Of a DNA stretch of 64,000 nt, positions 22,377-33,726 are shown piece by piece. Every line of letters begins with the position of its first letter. The first letter of the stretch is position 1. The notes beneath the pieces are model-generated. The model did no database searches. It saw only the letters and a program-made list of their open reading frames with translations, and had not been told where the DNA came from. The translations under genes and the position numbers were made by a program. Source of the DNA: Liolophura sinensis (taxonomy: Eukaryota; Mollusca; Polyplacophora; Chitonida; Chitonidae); contig NC_088303.1 in assembly GCF_032854445.1 (NCBI RefSeq), forward strand, positions 21,337,501 through 21,401,500. The letters run 5' to 3'.

Positions 22377-22666
22377 ACTTTTCTGATCGGGGCCTCCGTG
22401 GCACAGTTGGTTAGCGCGCTAGCGCAGCGTGATGACCCAGCAATCTCTCACCAATGCGGTCGCTGTGAGTTCAAGTCCAGCTCATGCTGGCTTCCTCTCC
22501 GGCCGTACGTGGGAAGGCCTGCAGCAACCTGCGGATGGTTGTGGGTTTCCCCCGGGCTCTGCCCGGTTTCCACCCACCATAATGCTGGCCGCCGTCGTAT
22601 AAGTGAAATATTCTTGAGTTACGGCGTAAAACACAATCAAATAAATAAATAAATACTTTTCTGATC
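22377..22666 (+). mobile_element. SINE family 1, full-length, perfect 12-bp target-site duplications
   Basis: The body is 22389-22654 (266 bp). The tRNA-derived head has an A box (tggcacagttggttagcgcg, one variant base) and B box (gagttcaagtccagc) at tRNA-like spacing. Then comes a conserved non-tRNA body (tgctggcttcctctcc, gggctctgcccggttt, cataatgctggccgcc, ataagtgaaatattcttgag) and a tail of aaataaat units. The element is flanked by acttttctgatc at 22377-22388 and again, identically, at 22655-22666. Perfect duplications suggest relatively recent insertion. SINEs are transcribed by RNA polymerase III and copied by a partner LINE, not identified here. Confidence 0.93.
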
Positions 22667-23867
22667 AACCTAAACTCCGTGTTCTTTTTTTTTTAGTTTT
22701 TGTTACTTTTCTTCTTCCCTGTAATTTAGCGCGTAAACAAATTGATTCTGCAGAATGCATATTGCTCAGTGGGCACCTACTTGTCACGAGCGGATCTCTG
22801 TAACATAACAAAAGACTTACAACATACAGTGTAAAAACAGTGTTGTAAAGACTTTGCAAGAGTAAAACAGAGGGAACTTCACTTTATGCCATTCGAGCGT
22901 TGAATCGCAGGGTAAAAGGACTTGGTAAGTTCGTCAAGGACAAGAGCTTCTCTATTAATCATCCAGAACAGAGACTATATATAATAAACTTTCTACAGGA
23001 ATGGCCAGGAAGCCTGTCTTCGTTACTGTATGAGTTGCATGTGTATATGTCTGTATGAATTCATGAATAAAACGGCCGGAACTTATTTCCCTGTGACCGT
23101 GAATAACATTGGCGAGTATAACGACTAAACCTCTTATGCTTTATAGCTTTGTCTTACATGCGCTAATGGCATTGTGCCACATGCACATCAAGCTTCCATG
23201 ATTATCTTAGTACCATCTCTGGCTGCTCTAAAAAGCAAGGACTTTTAGGCGCCATTGCCCACGAACGCCGGACTGCTCGCTACATCCGTTTCGCCAGATG
23301 TTCAAATGATCATTTCCCCCGTAAGAGGCTATGATGGAAACAGTATATGGAAAAATCACTCTTCCTACAGACATGCTGACACAAAACCATTTCCGCTGGC
23401 TTGGTTTACCGGGACAGAATTCTAAAATGATACACTTAGTGGTGAGCAGCCCCTTTTACAACCCTTCCATGTCATTGTACATGAAAATAAAAGTTGCGAT
23501 TCCAGCAGGCTTACGTTTGCAATTCACGAGCGAAAGGTCGCCTGTACTTCGAAAAAATGATTAAATAACACGAACTTTGAAGCGGTAGAGCGAAGAAACG
23601 ACGAATACAATAAAATCCCCCATTACCCTTTTTTTTAGCATTTTTACTGTGCTCTAGAATTTGTAATTTACATGGCTAGCCTAGGAATGAAGGGAAATTG
23701 GCAGAACCCAGAAGCAGCCACTGCAGATGGTACGGGATGCACTTTCGGATAAATAGCTGTAACAGAAGCAAGAATGGCTTGATTCTAGCATCTGACTTCA
23801 ATAGCAAGAATAACTGGCCTCGGAAAGGTTCAGTACAGACCCAAATGCAACAGGAGATTCCTAGGCC
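22667..23867. other. Unassigned non-coding DNA
   Basis: Short ORFs only (for example 23331-23564), none recognised. Confidence 0.5.
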
Positions 23868-24001
23868 ATTATGTGCGATGAAGCCACTGTGTGCGATCAA
23901 ACAAGATCAAGCTATTATGTGCGATCAAGCCAGATCAAGCCATTATATGCGATCAAGCAAATTATGTGCCATCAAGCCATAATGTGCGATCAAGCCATTG
24001 T
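23868..24001. repeat. Irregular short tandem repeat, unit about 18 bp
   Basis: Repeats of a core like attatgtgcgatcaagcc, some separated by an inserted agatcaagc segment. About seven units are readable. It explains the repeated Asp-Gln-Ala and Ala-Ile-Lys-Pro motifs in the overlapping ORFs. Confidence 0.8.
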
Positions 24002-24635
24002 TTCAGTCCCATAAAGAGGATACACATGAACACAAGTACTATGTGCACGATGCATATATTCTTGACTGTTAAGCCGATCACTGCCTCAAATTATTTAACA
24101 ATGTGACTTGACAAGGGCCATTGGTTTACCCTGTGTACACCTCTTTCCTTCAACAAAAGAAAAAGGCAGTAAACGTTTAAGTGAAATATCTTATGCTATT
24201 TACCAACAATCAAATAAATTAATACATTTAGCCACATGGTACATTCATTCAGTTCATTCGCATTCAACAGCTTTCCATGTGACCTGGTTTCAAAAACAAA
24301 ATTACCTATTTTGCTATGTGATTGTTAAAATTAATAAATAATTAATAAGAAATGGATATCTCTGCGTCGTATCTCACTTTGCTTCTTTCAGGGCTACAGC
24401 ATTTCGAAACATTACTGCCCTTGGTGATGTACTTGGTAAAACCCGCGATACAATGCCACAGCGGGAATCCCCAAAGCTCGATTCTAGGAGTGACGTCACT
24501 CATCAGGTTTTCTGGACATTCAGCTGAAGCCATTAGTCCGCATGCTGAAATTAGTTGCCAGTTACATTTATAGCAGCTGTGCCTGTTATACTTAATAAAC
24601 CATATTTACCAAAATGTTCATACGACAACGAGGAG

Positions 24636-24805
24636 TCACATGATATTGAGAACGGGCCAATCAGTCCTGTTTCCGTGCACCAATCCCTCAGTGCTGTGCG
24701 CCAAGCGAGGCAGCAACAAGTATAATTTTTAAAGTCTTTGGTATGACCCGACCAGGGCCTGATCCCACGTCTCCCGTGGCGGTCGCTCTGGCTATTAATA
24801 AGTCA
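24636..24805 (-). mobile_element. SINE family 2-like, head half
   Basis: Shares the order of the head half of the 17763-18110 copy, and is closer to 47100-47310: gggccaa-cagtc, ccctcagtg, gccaagcga, agtataatttttaaagtctttggt and tatgacccgacc. A tRNA-like head follows in reverse (ggtcgctctgg). The tail half is absent. It probably represents a subfamily distinct from the 17.8-kb copy. Confidence 0.8.
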
Positions 24806-27684
24806 CCGAAACGGCCGTTTGTTAAAAAGGTAAAAGTGAGTATAGGTGCAAGTGATTTTATTTGTAGGGGTATAACTATGTGCTCTGGGCGTTTATCTCA
24901 ATATCATATAATCTGAAAGTAACAGAATGATTTCTAATCAAAGCAAAGAAGTGCTATGCAAATTTAAGTGAACAACAAAGGTGTTTCGCTGACATCGAGG
25001 GAGAGTAACATAATTTAGGACAGAAGGAAGTGTAACAAGACAGAGTGAGGGAAGCGTGATTACTCACCTGATCATATCACGTTGTGCTCTAACATGTTAG
25101 AGGCTGCCTGACACTTCATCGATCACACAGATCCTATGAAGAACTTGAAAAAAAATTACAATATGACGTAAACGGCCTTATCGAAGGCGATCTAAATTGC
25201 ACCGTTTTACGGTTTAATTTCCCATCACGCCGCATTGTGTGTCGAATAAATAAGGTCCTCTCTGAAAAAAGACGCTCAGAAAAAAATAAATCTGAGGAGA
25301 AATTAATTTATATGATCCCATTCTCTGGCTACTGTTTGGGGGTATTGTTCCGTGCATGCGTTCACCGTGCCAAATTTGAAAGAAAAGACAGAAAAAAAAT
25401 CCATTTTAGTAGTTAGACGCGATCTCTTTATATACTTTTTACGAACAAGGTTGGGGTCAGAGCATTGTATTAATTTGAAGAGGGTTTTTCGCAGAAGCAC
25501 TGTAGTACCCGTTCTAGTGCATGCTCCTGTCTTTTATACTGACAGGTGCCCCCGATAAATGGATGAGATTTGGCGTTCATGCTCTATCACCGTGGGTATT
25601 CACCAGCCCATCTTTTAAGTTGATGCTCCCATAAGACTTGATGAAAGACTGTCAGTTTTCAATAAAGGTTGTGAGTCCATTGTAAATAACACTCCATGTC
25701 CGCACTATTCGACTAACAGATTTATTTGATGACAGAAGACATTTAGCACTAAACCTTCGGGCGTAGGTGCCAGATAAACCAGTTCACGTTATGACAGAAA
25801 TCACGAATGACAGAAATCAAAAACAAATCGGCTACTGGCAATTTCAGGAAATGGTTCCGATGGAAGTTGTTTAAAACTCTGTTGAGATCAAATACCAGAT
25901 TACACCCTAGGCCTGTAGAGAAAAACTAAAAATATCAGACCCAAAGTAACTGACTCTGTGCAACAGCTTTAACTACTTTATTTCAAATTAAATCCTGTGT
26001 TAGTTTTCCAAAAAAATATAGGTATGTTTTCTCTGAGAGATTTATGCAAAAATTCCTAATTAACCAAGGCATAATAGCGGGATATCTAAGCGGAAGACAT
26101 CTGAGGTATTCTCTAAAAGCTTGTGGTTACATCGGAAGCAGATTTCCGTTTTCAAAAGATGAGCAGGCGGGAAAATATGGGTAATCCGAGTCCAAAAAAA
26201 AACAACAACTTTGTACCCAAAGTTCAAATAATGCTGAAATAAAGCCGACCGGCGTCCACAAGGACTTGATCTCGAGGATATGTTTTCATTCTTTCTTCTA
26301 TAGAACAAAGACAAACCCTCTATAAACTACATCGACACCGGAAATAAGTTGGCTTATGGTTTCTTTGCAAAATACCTGCAAAAAATGCTTAGGTTGTGGT
26401 TCTTTGATGAAAATGTGTGAAATCAAAACGATAATCTGGGCTGATGGAAGCTAGACTTAACTCAAAACTGTAGAGGGTCTAAAGAAACCGATGCTAGTTT
26501 TAATTGGACCACCCTCGACACCTTGACGAATGGCATTCTGAAAGACCTTCGGGCCCGTGGTAGTAGGGGACACGCTCACCACGGTAATAGAAAGCAAAAA
26601 CCGGTTGACATGAAGCTGTGATGGATGATGGCGATGACTTGGCGATGCCGGCATTCCTTTGGTGCCAAGAATTTCAATCAAAGACAACAACGATTTTCTC
26701 CACTGCTTAAACTGTGAAATGCGACGGGAGATATTACCAAATCAAATTCTTCTCAGACCAAGTGCGTCCACAACAAGGTTTCATTTCATTGAATCCGACG
26801 GAAAATTGCTTCTGGTACGTTGTCCATTGAGTTGTAAGCCGGAACAGTCTCCAGCGAAAAACTACCGCGTCTAACAGACTCTCCCATCACGCCACGTAGT
26901 GTTAAATAACCTTTTTCAGGCTCTAAGACACAATTAACGTTTTCTGCCAGACAAAGTAATCACGTACTTGCCAGAAACGGGGTCATTTTACTGACTTTGG
27001 AGACCAACATAATGAACGCCGACAGACGTCAGGCTGCAAAAGTAGACTAATCCCAGGCCAGTATAATTCCAGTGAGAAGTGTTTTATCAGCAGAACCAGC
27101 CTGTCCTCCACATCAGTCGTTCCTTTACATCAACTTTATTATCTAATCCTGGTTAACCCCTTACGCTCTGCTTAAAAGCTTTAAAGAGCTTTCCGCGTCT
27201 GAAGCTATTATTACTAAGGGGAGGTAAATATGAGCAGTGGAATGATGGGAATAAATGGGGAAGGACAGGGGTTGAGGTGAAAAGTTTACCGGATTCAATA
27301 ATTACATCAGAAAGAGGCGTTAACACTTCTTTGTCTGTCACACTTTTCATCTTTCCGATCTAAATATAACAATATAGCCATCAGACCACCGGTAAAATGG
27401 TGGAGTAAAGAGGGGCTGTGCCCGTGTCGTTCTGGCGCTTTTGAAGTTTGGTCAGGCAGTTTGTGACGACTTATTTATGTACACAAGTTTGCCCCATCCG
27501 GTTATCTGATAGCCCTAACATCATATAAGCGAAAAATCTGATTTGTTTGGCTGACGTATAGAAATAGAAACTTACACGGTGTCCAAGGGGACGGGTAATA
27601 ATTAGAGTTTGTCGCATTTTATAGGTTCAAATAACGTGTGCATTGTCAAAGAATCATACGTTGTCTATATATTTATACGTTCTG
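24806..27684. other. Unassigned non-coding DNA with short ORFs
   Basis: ORFs 25352-25558, 26060-26314 (minus), 26457-26690 (minus) and 26659-26874 are all under 90 codons and unrecognised. The block 26460-26880 is GC-richer than its surroundings and could hide an exon or an old repeat, but I see neither splice-bounded conservation nor a known domain. Confidence 0.45.
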
Positions 27685-27900
27685 TAGCGTGACAGGGCGG
27701 CGTAGACACAGAAGCCTCTCACCGCTGGGTCGCTGTGAGTTTAAATCCAGCTCATGCTGGCTTCCTCTCCTGCTACCTGCGGATGGTTGTGGGTTTCTAC
27801 TGGGCTCTGCTCCGTTTCCTCCCACCATAATGCTGGTCCCCGTAGTATAAGTGCAATATTCTTGAGTATGGTGTAAAACACCAATCAAACAAATATACAA
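27685..27900 (+). mobile_element. SINE family 1, 5-prime truncated and internally deleted
   Basis: Begins within the tRNA-like head, after the A box, then retains the B box (gagtttaaatccagc), tgctggcttcctctcc, tgcggatggttgtgggttt, cataatgctgg and ataagtgcaatattcttgag, ending in aatcaaacaaat. About 20 bases between ctctcc and tgcgg present in other copies are missing. It lacks the A box, so it should not be transcribed. Confidence 0.88.
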
Positions 27901-30162
27901 AAATTGGGTCTGATTTCCCTAGTCATAAAACCTTTTTAACGTACACATTCATCCAGAGTTTCCTTAATATACAGTGGATGGGAAAGAGATGGTAAATTAG
28001 ATTAGCACTTGGCAGTGATGCGTTCCTGTCAGTCGCTTGATTCAGCCACGCATGTAATACACTTAATTAATAACGTAGCCACAAAGCGACATTAGCGACT
28101 TGTCAGAGAGTAACTTAGCGTTTAGCAAGGCTTTGATGTAAATCCGAGAACACACTGCCAAACCTCATCAGCAAAAATAACTATGTTAACTGTGTCAGTA
28201 AGCATACAGACTGTAATCATTCAACATTTATCATGTCGAACCACATTTACCCACTGTCACGTCGTTAGGCAGCTGCGCTGACGCTTCCTTGAACAAAAAT
28301 CAAACGTGTTTTATAGGTTTCATTACTTCCCTCAAGCAGACGGGAAGTATACTAAATATTACAACACCTACCTCACTATATGTGTCAACATTAACCTACT
28401 GTAAAGCCTTGTCCACTCTCTCTCTCTCTCTTGGCACCGAAAATCAGATGTTTGAGCATGGAAAGGGAGATAACCGACAAGATTTCCATGTCTCTGAGAA
28501 ATGTACACTAGTATGAACATGCATTGCAGAAAACGCTGTTTACATATAAGACTTTGAAGGAAACTATTACTAATGGAAATAAGATCATTCCAATTCATCA
28601 TCAACCTGACATAACAGTAACCTTGGAAACATATACCAGCTCTTACTTTGAGTCTCACTATTGCACTATATCAAAACAAAAGTTACATGTAGTCTACGAG
28701 CATGTGCTCTTGCATAGGTAGAACTATTTCCTGCTCGTGCGTTTCGCGTGTGTCCCATCTGTTGCCGATATGACCTCAAGATTCTGACACAGCACAATTC
28801 CAACTTTAACACTTTGTCAGCTGTGTCTGAGGAAATTAACTTGTCTAAAACCTTTCTATAGCAATTACCGGCTCGTCAGAAAATTTGTACAATCTGCATC
28901 CAAAGATATTCCAGATGGGACTGGATGGGAACGAGTCGCGCAGACAATGATAATGAATTGTACTTTTTTTCGACAACGTTAAAGGCTGTGATATTTACAT
29001 CGTGGATACATCGTAAATCACGAAATTCATCACACACAGAATGAGACATACAATTCGTGACACATTTATGCAAACGTACATATGAAATAAATAAGTGTAT
29101 TTATGTCTACTGCTTTGTGCCATTTGTCATCTGAAGACATGGGTGGTGAAGTTTCGCGATCTGTGGCACCTGTGCGAGCCTTCATTTGTTGTACGGTAGA
29201 GCTGGATTTGAACTCAAGAACACAAGCCTCTGGAATATACCATTATCCCGCTGTGCTGTCCTGGAAGACCATAATAACGTCTTCTTTTAGAATACCGCCT
29301 CCTTTAGGTATGAAACTGAGATCTTTAAGACTTTAAACTTTTGTTGTGACGCCAATCCTTTGTCTGACCTACCGCTTCTTTTTCAAAAATTGATGGGTAT
29401 TGGGAAAGGTGTGTAGAACAAAACCCGAGACTAATCTGCATAATGCACAACTTTTTGCAAGGGACAAACAGTCATCAGGCACCACCTACAATGGAAACTC
29501 ACACAGACTCTGTATGTAACAGCAGAGTCACATCAAAAACAGTTACAAATCTGTGGCTGTCACAGTACGAAAGAAATATAATCTTTTTTCTCATTATTTG
29601 TGGAAGTTCGCCAACTTTAGTTATTTCAGTTCATTGCTTTTGCTATCTGGAATTGTTGTCTACCAATTCTGGAGCGTGTATGGATACAAGGTAAGAGTAT
29701 GAATTCTAACGTCATGTTAAAAACAACCTTTGTATAATTATGACCAGTAACAAAAATTCACCAACGAACAATCATGTTGTACTATACTGCGTGTCAGAGG
29801 TCCGAGGATGGGACTGGCTGCGTTACATAATCTTACACACCCAGTGTAGGCTTATGTAGTAACCTATATAGAGTACAACCGACCTGACTCCCATTGGCCT
29901 GAAATTCTAATGCAGTTGCACAACAACTTCATGTAAAACCGTCATGAAAGATCAACCATTCCACGTATTATGTTGAGCTATGCAAATAAATGTGGCACAG
30001 ACGGCACAGAAGTGCATACACTGACGCTAATTGTGATATAAGGTTTTTTTAACGTTTGATTGAAATGACCCGCGCGATTCTTGAAAAAAATCGATAGCTG
30101 TTGCGTTACTACAAACACGTTTAAGTAGGAGAAATATCTCGGAACAGACGTGAAATACCTTA
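27901..30162. other. Unassigned non-coding DNA
   Basis: Contains a (CT)8 tract at 28416-28431 and short unrecognised ORFs (28289-28516, 28368-28658 minus, 29443-29694). No mobile-element structure is seen. Confidence 0.5.
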
Positions 30163-30647
30163 AACTGCGGTTCGCAAGTGGCGGTTAGCTATTCAACAGG
30201 GAAAAGTCATTATTTCTATAAATTATATATTAGGATATACCTCCACTAATACTGCAACTATAGACATCATACGATTCTGTGAACAGCAGTCTGAAGAGCA
30301 GTCTGGCCCATATCTACAATTAATGCAAGCTATCACGCAGTCCCTGGTATTAGAATCGGAAATTATTGGCATTATGTGATGGCTTGCACTGAGTACCATT
30401 AAAGTACAAATATGATGTTTGTAGGTACAGTATTGATAAAGATATGGGCTAGACTGCTATTCAGGCTGTGCTATTCAGAGAAACGCCCTTGGTGTTAGAA
30501 TTGGGAATTATTGGCATCACGGGACGGCTAGCATTAGGTCATTAATGTACCAAATATGGTGACAGTGGGGACATAACCTAATATATAATTTATAGAAATA
30601 ATGAATTTCCCTGTTGAATAGCTAACCGCCAACTGACAACCGCAGTT
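30163..30647. mobile_element. MITE with ~75-bp terminal inverted repeats
   Basis: Left arm 30163 to about 30238 starts aactgcggtt, then tggcggttagctattcaaca, ggg, tatttctataaattatat and attagg. The right arm (about 30573-30647) is its near-perfect reverse complement, ending gcggt-ctaaccgcc-type sequence and ccgcagtt. Roughly 90 percent of arm positions match. The 330-bp interior has no ORF but has further structure: a direct repeat (ggtattagaatcgg-aattattggca near 30345 and its variant near 30492) and an inverted pair (cagtctggcccatatct near 30301 and agatatgggctagactg near 30441). Target-site duplication is not clear. It would need an external transposase. Confidence 0.88.
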
Positions 30648-31129
30648 ATAAGTTATACTCACGTTCGCGCCTTGTCGATACTTTTTCGAGAATCAACTGT
30701 TCCTCGTCGTTTCTCCAATGCCTAGTAAACGCCCAGGTCAACAATCCATAGACCAATTTTCAAAAACAACCCTTAGCACGAATCACCAAAAACTAAAAAA
30801 CTACATGAGGTAAGAAAGTAGGAGGACTATGTAAAGAAGCATCTAGTAGTTTTCAATGATGGAGGAAAGTCGCTAGTTACATCCAAGGTGGCGATGTTGC
30901 TCAACATATCAACCTTTTCCCCGGGTTAAAACTTATTCTATCTGCTGATAGTCATAGTCGGAAGAAGTTTTGCTGTCGTGACATGTTTTTGTTTTTTTTT
31001 TTTGTTTTTGTTTTATTATTTTTTTTTAGTCTTCATTGTCAAATTAACCGTAAACTATATGTCGTTGTGGCAGTTCAGGGCGACATGCGACACAGTGCAA
31101 TCATTATACAAGGTGCATGCTATATATGA
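30648..31129. other. Unassigned non-coding DNA
   Basis: No feature apart from a T-rich stretch at about 30985-31028. Confidence 0.5.
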
Positions 31130-32141
31130 CTACTGTTATGTATGACTATTTAACGTTTTCATGTACTGTTAGTCTGCGGACCTTTGTGAAAGCATAACAG
31201 GCCCTGTTATATATGTACAGCGCGAACCTGGCCGAAAGCACCTTGTTCAAGGCTCTGTTTATTTAACTGGCTGTTCATTGGCTGTTAAACTCTGTGTTTA
31301 AAAATAGTTGAATCCACCTGGCACGTATATAAGCCGTGTTTTCTGTGCAGAGGGGAGGTATTTTTGCTGCATCCACTGGGAGCCAGGAGAGTGTGCGACG
31401 CTCTCGTATCGAGTCCATTTTGTTTATATGAGCTGGTGATGCCAGTTTCATTTGGGAGGACAGATTTTTATGCCGGCACCGTTTGTGTACCACAGTAGTA
31501 CTGATGTCTGGTTTATGTGAATTTCTGCGGAAGTCACGTTTATTGGTGTTCGGATCTTTATTATGATTATACAGTGTGGACTGTGTAATTTGTTTAACAC
31601 GCTGACCTCACCTGACCGACAAGGTCGTCAAGGACTCTAAACTGAAGTTTTCAGTTTTGGCAAAGGACGTTCGTTCTGCCACAAGGTGACATTACTATAC
31701 GTCTCTGAACGGCTCGTTTGTGAGCTTCTGCGGGAGCTGTGACTGATCTGAAGTGGATTATACCTCCATGCCTGTATTTACCCTGTGTTGTGCTCTGCGG
31801 GTGTGACGTCATTCAAAGGCTTGACTGTTCCAGTTCTGTGTAACCTGTGTACTGTGTTCGTGTTCGCTATCCTAGCGAAGTACCTGTCTAGGACAATTTG
31901 TGACTTGTGTGAATTGTGTGTTTATCCCATGGTCTTTACGTTGGATTTCCTGGAATACATTCCTTGGGATGCAAAGGTGAACTGGAAACTTGTAAAGACC
32001 GGTAACACTGATGTGTATGTTGTTGTTGTTTAACTGTCTGTAAAACTGTACGTCTCATTCTATATATAAAGCATTGTTAACATTGTAATATTGAGTCACT
32101 GAGTCTGTTTTCTGTTGCTGCTTTCAATACCGTAACACTAC
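31130..32141 (+). mobile_element. Candidate solo LTR of a retrotransposon
   Basis: The proposed LTR is 31134-32137 (1,004 bp). It starts tgttatg and ends cgtaaca (TG...CA), with ctac on both sides (31130-31133 and 32138-32141) as a 4-bp target-site duplication, the size typical of Ty3/Gypsy elements. A TATA-like box lies at 31325-31334 and an ataaa-containing signal at 32061-32070 near the right end, which fits plus orientation. There is no gag or pol sequence beside it, so if genuine it is a solo LTR left by recombination. The ends were chosen by eye and a 4-bp match is weak evidence. An 82-codon ORF inside (31785-32033) is unrecognised. Confidence 0.4.
31325..31334 (+). promoter_or_regulatory. 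TATA-like box inside the candidate LTR
   Basis: The sequence gtatataagc lies about 190 bases into the proposed LTR, a plausible U3 promoter position. Single short motif only. Confidence 0.35.
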
Positions 32142-32407
32142 GTGGCGTATTACCTCATACCACCGAGTTATCTTTGAAGTTGAAGAGAAACAACGATTCT
32201 TCAGTTTGCAGTAACCCAGTGAAGTAAATGTTTTCACGCGCACGAAGGTGGAGGTGTTGATAATGGTGGAAACCGGATGGTATGAGGTAACACGCCACGT
32301 CTGTAGGTGCATGTCCTTACATTTCCTGGAAGTGTTTCAGATCTCATGATATTAGGTAATGGAAACAATGACACGAAGCAAGAAGTAAACGTTTGAAAAG
32401 ATGCAAG

Positions 32408-33218
32408 ATAGTCTATTTCTTTTAGAGAGTCGCCTATATTCAGCTGCCTGTAAAACGAATCATACTCGCTACCAAACTTGCCTTTAGTCAGTGATACGTA
32501 ACAACACAAGCTCTCCACATGCGTGTGTTGGAAGTCCATATTCTTGCAAAGAAAATCAAATTACAACACTTTTTCTAATTCATAATGTTGAACAGCATAA
32601 GCTCAGTCTCGGCGCCAAGAACTCTTTGCCTCGGGTGACGTCATTATTCAAAAAACAGGTGGCATGCTGGGAAATGGGCGTAGTATAGCCTACACTATAC
32701 TCTCAGGGGATACATAGACAACATTGTTTTTTGTGACAAAATTTCGTCACGTTCAGCTTTAAAACCATACTGCCATGAGATCATATACTACAACAGATAA
32801 ACTTCCTTTACTAAGGTTATAATATACTAAAACGTGTAAACAATTTCAAATATGACAGTGTCAGAAACAGATATTACAGTAAACAAGATTGCTGTTTTGG
32901 TAGTTGGTGTCGCCCTCCTTCAAAACATGTTGAACTCCTCCCAATATTCAGCATGCCACTGTTTTTCACATAATTTTGACGTCACTCGAGGCAATGGGTT
33001 CTTGCCGTCGAAATCGTGCGTATAGACTTTAACATTATGAATTAAATGAATGAAAGTGTTCTAACTTCATTTCCTTGCAATAAAGTGAACTTCAAACATA
33101 CCAATGTGTAGAGCTTATGTTGTTACGTGTGACTGACTAAAGCCAATATTGCTAGCGAGTATGACTGATTTTACAGAGAGCTGAAAATAGACGACTGTCT
33201 AAAAGAAATGGACTATAG
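32408..33218. mobile_element. Long-armed inverted-repeat element, ~810 bp
   Basis: Left arm 32408-32678 and right arm about 32938-33218 are reverse complements over roughly 270 bases. Landmarks pair along the full length: atagtctatttcttttaga with its partner tctaaaagaaatggactat, catactcgcta with tagcgagtatg, ctttagtcagt with actgactaaag, tgacgtca with tgacgtca and ggcatgctg with cagcatgcc. The spacer is about 260 bp with no ORF. A transcript through it would form a long hairpin. The left arm recurs at 50898-51075. No target duplication is evident and the superfamily is unknown. It resembles foldback or long-TIR MITEs. Confidence 0.88.
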
Positions 33219-33465
33219 AGACTAAAACTTCATTTTAAATAGCTGCGTTGAAACGCGCTTCTGCTTTCTCCGTACGAGTATTGTTCTTGTTTTTGGGGTG
33301 GGGAAGTTGTAAGGTTTTCACGCATATGTTTTTGACGATATATTTTGTTTCGTTTGTTTTCTTTTTGATACACGCGTGCACGTGCAGAAAAGTGCGTGAC
33401 TATCTGCTTGAGTGCATTTTCTTTGAAATCGAACTTAAGAACATGCTGAATACTGGCTGATCTAC

Positions 33466-33726
33466 GTCAAGCTTTTCACTGAAGTATGAGCTGCCAAAAA
33501 ATTCTGCACTTTGAAATTGAAAATATTGATGCCAAAAAAATTTATTGTTTGACATAAACTCTCACGGGAGTGTGTAGGGACAGCGATGTAAACCAACATA
33601 GTAGGGTCTACATTATATTCGGGCTGTGTGTTTATCTACAGGTGTATGAAGTTATCAATGTTTTTGCGGGACCGGGAAATTCAAATTGGATGATAACAAT
33701 GTTAAGATTTTATCTGTAACTTTCTT
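33466..33726 (+). repeat. Dispersed repeat, copy 1 (partner at 35429-35690)
   Basis: Shares with 35429-35690 the blocks aagctttt-cactgaagta, ttctgca, ttgaaattgaaaat-ttgatg, tctcacggga, taaaccaacata, ggtctacat, aaattcaa-ttgg and aactttctt in the same order. About 260 bp, roughly 2 kb apart, same orientation. No ORF or inverted ends are seen. Confidence 0.8.

Noticed and set aside
22389-22480. tRNA gene
   Set aside because: A and B boxes are present, but the sequence continues into the conserved SINE body with an A-rich tail and target duplications, and does not close a cloverleaf. The same applies to the heads at 39675, 40884, 46801 and 60272.
22398-22652. Protein-coding ORF
   Set aside because: Lies wholly inside a SINE. 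The similar ORFs at 40817-41080, 40929-41126, 60030-60227 and 60151-60393 share its residues for the same reason.
29190-29235. Third SINE head (ggatttgaactca)
   Set aside because: Only a reversed B-box-like motif is present, without a body, tail or A box.
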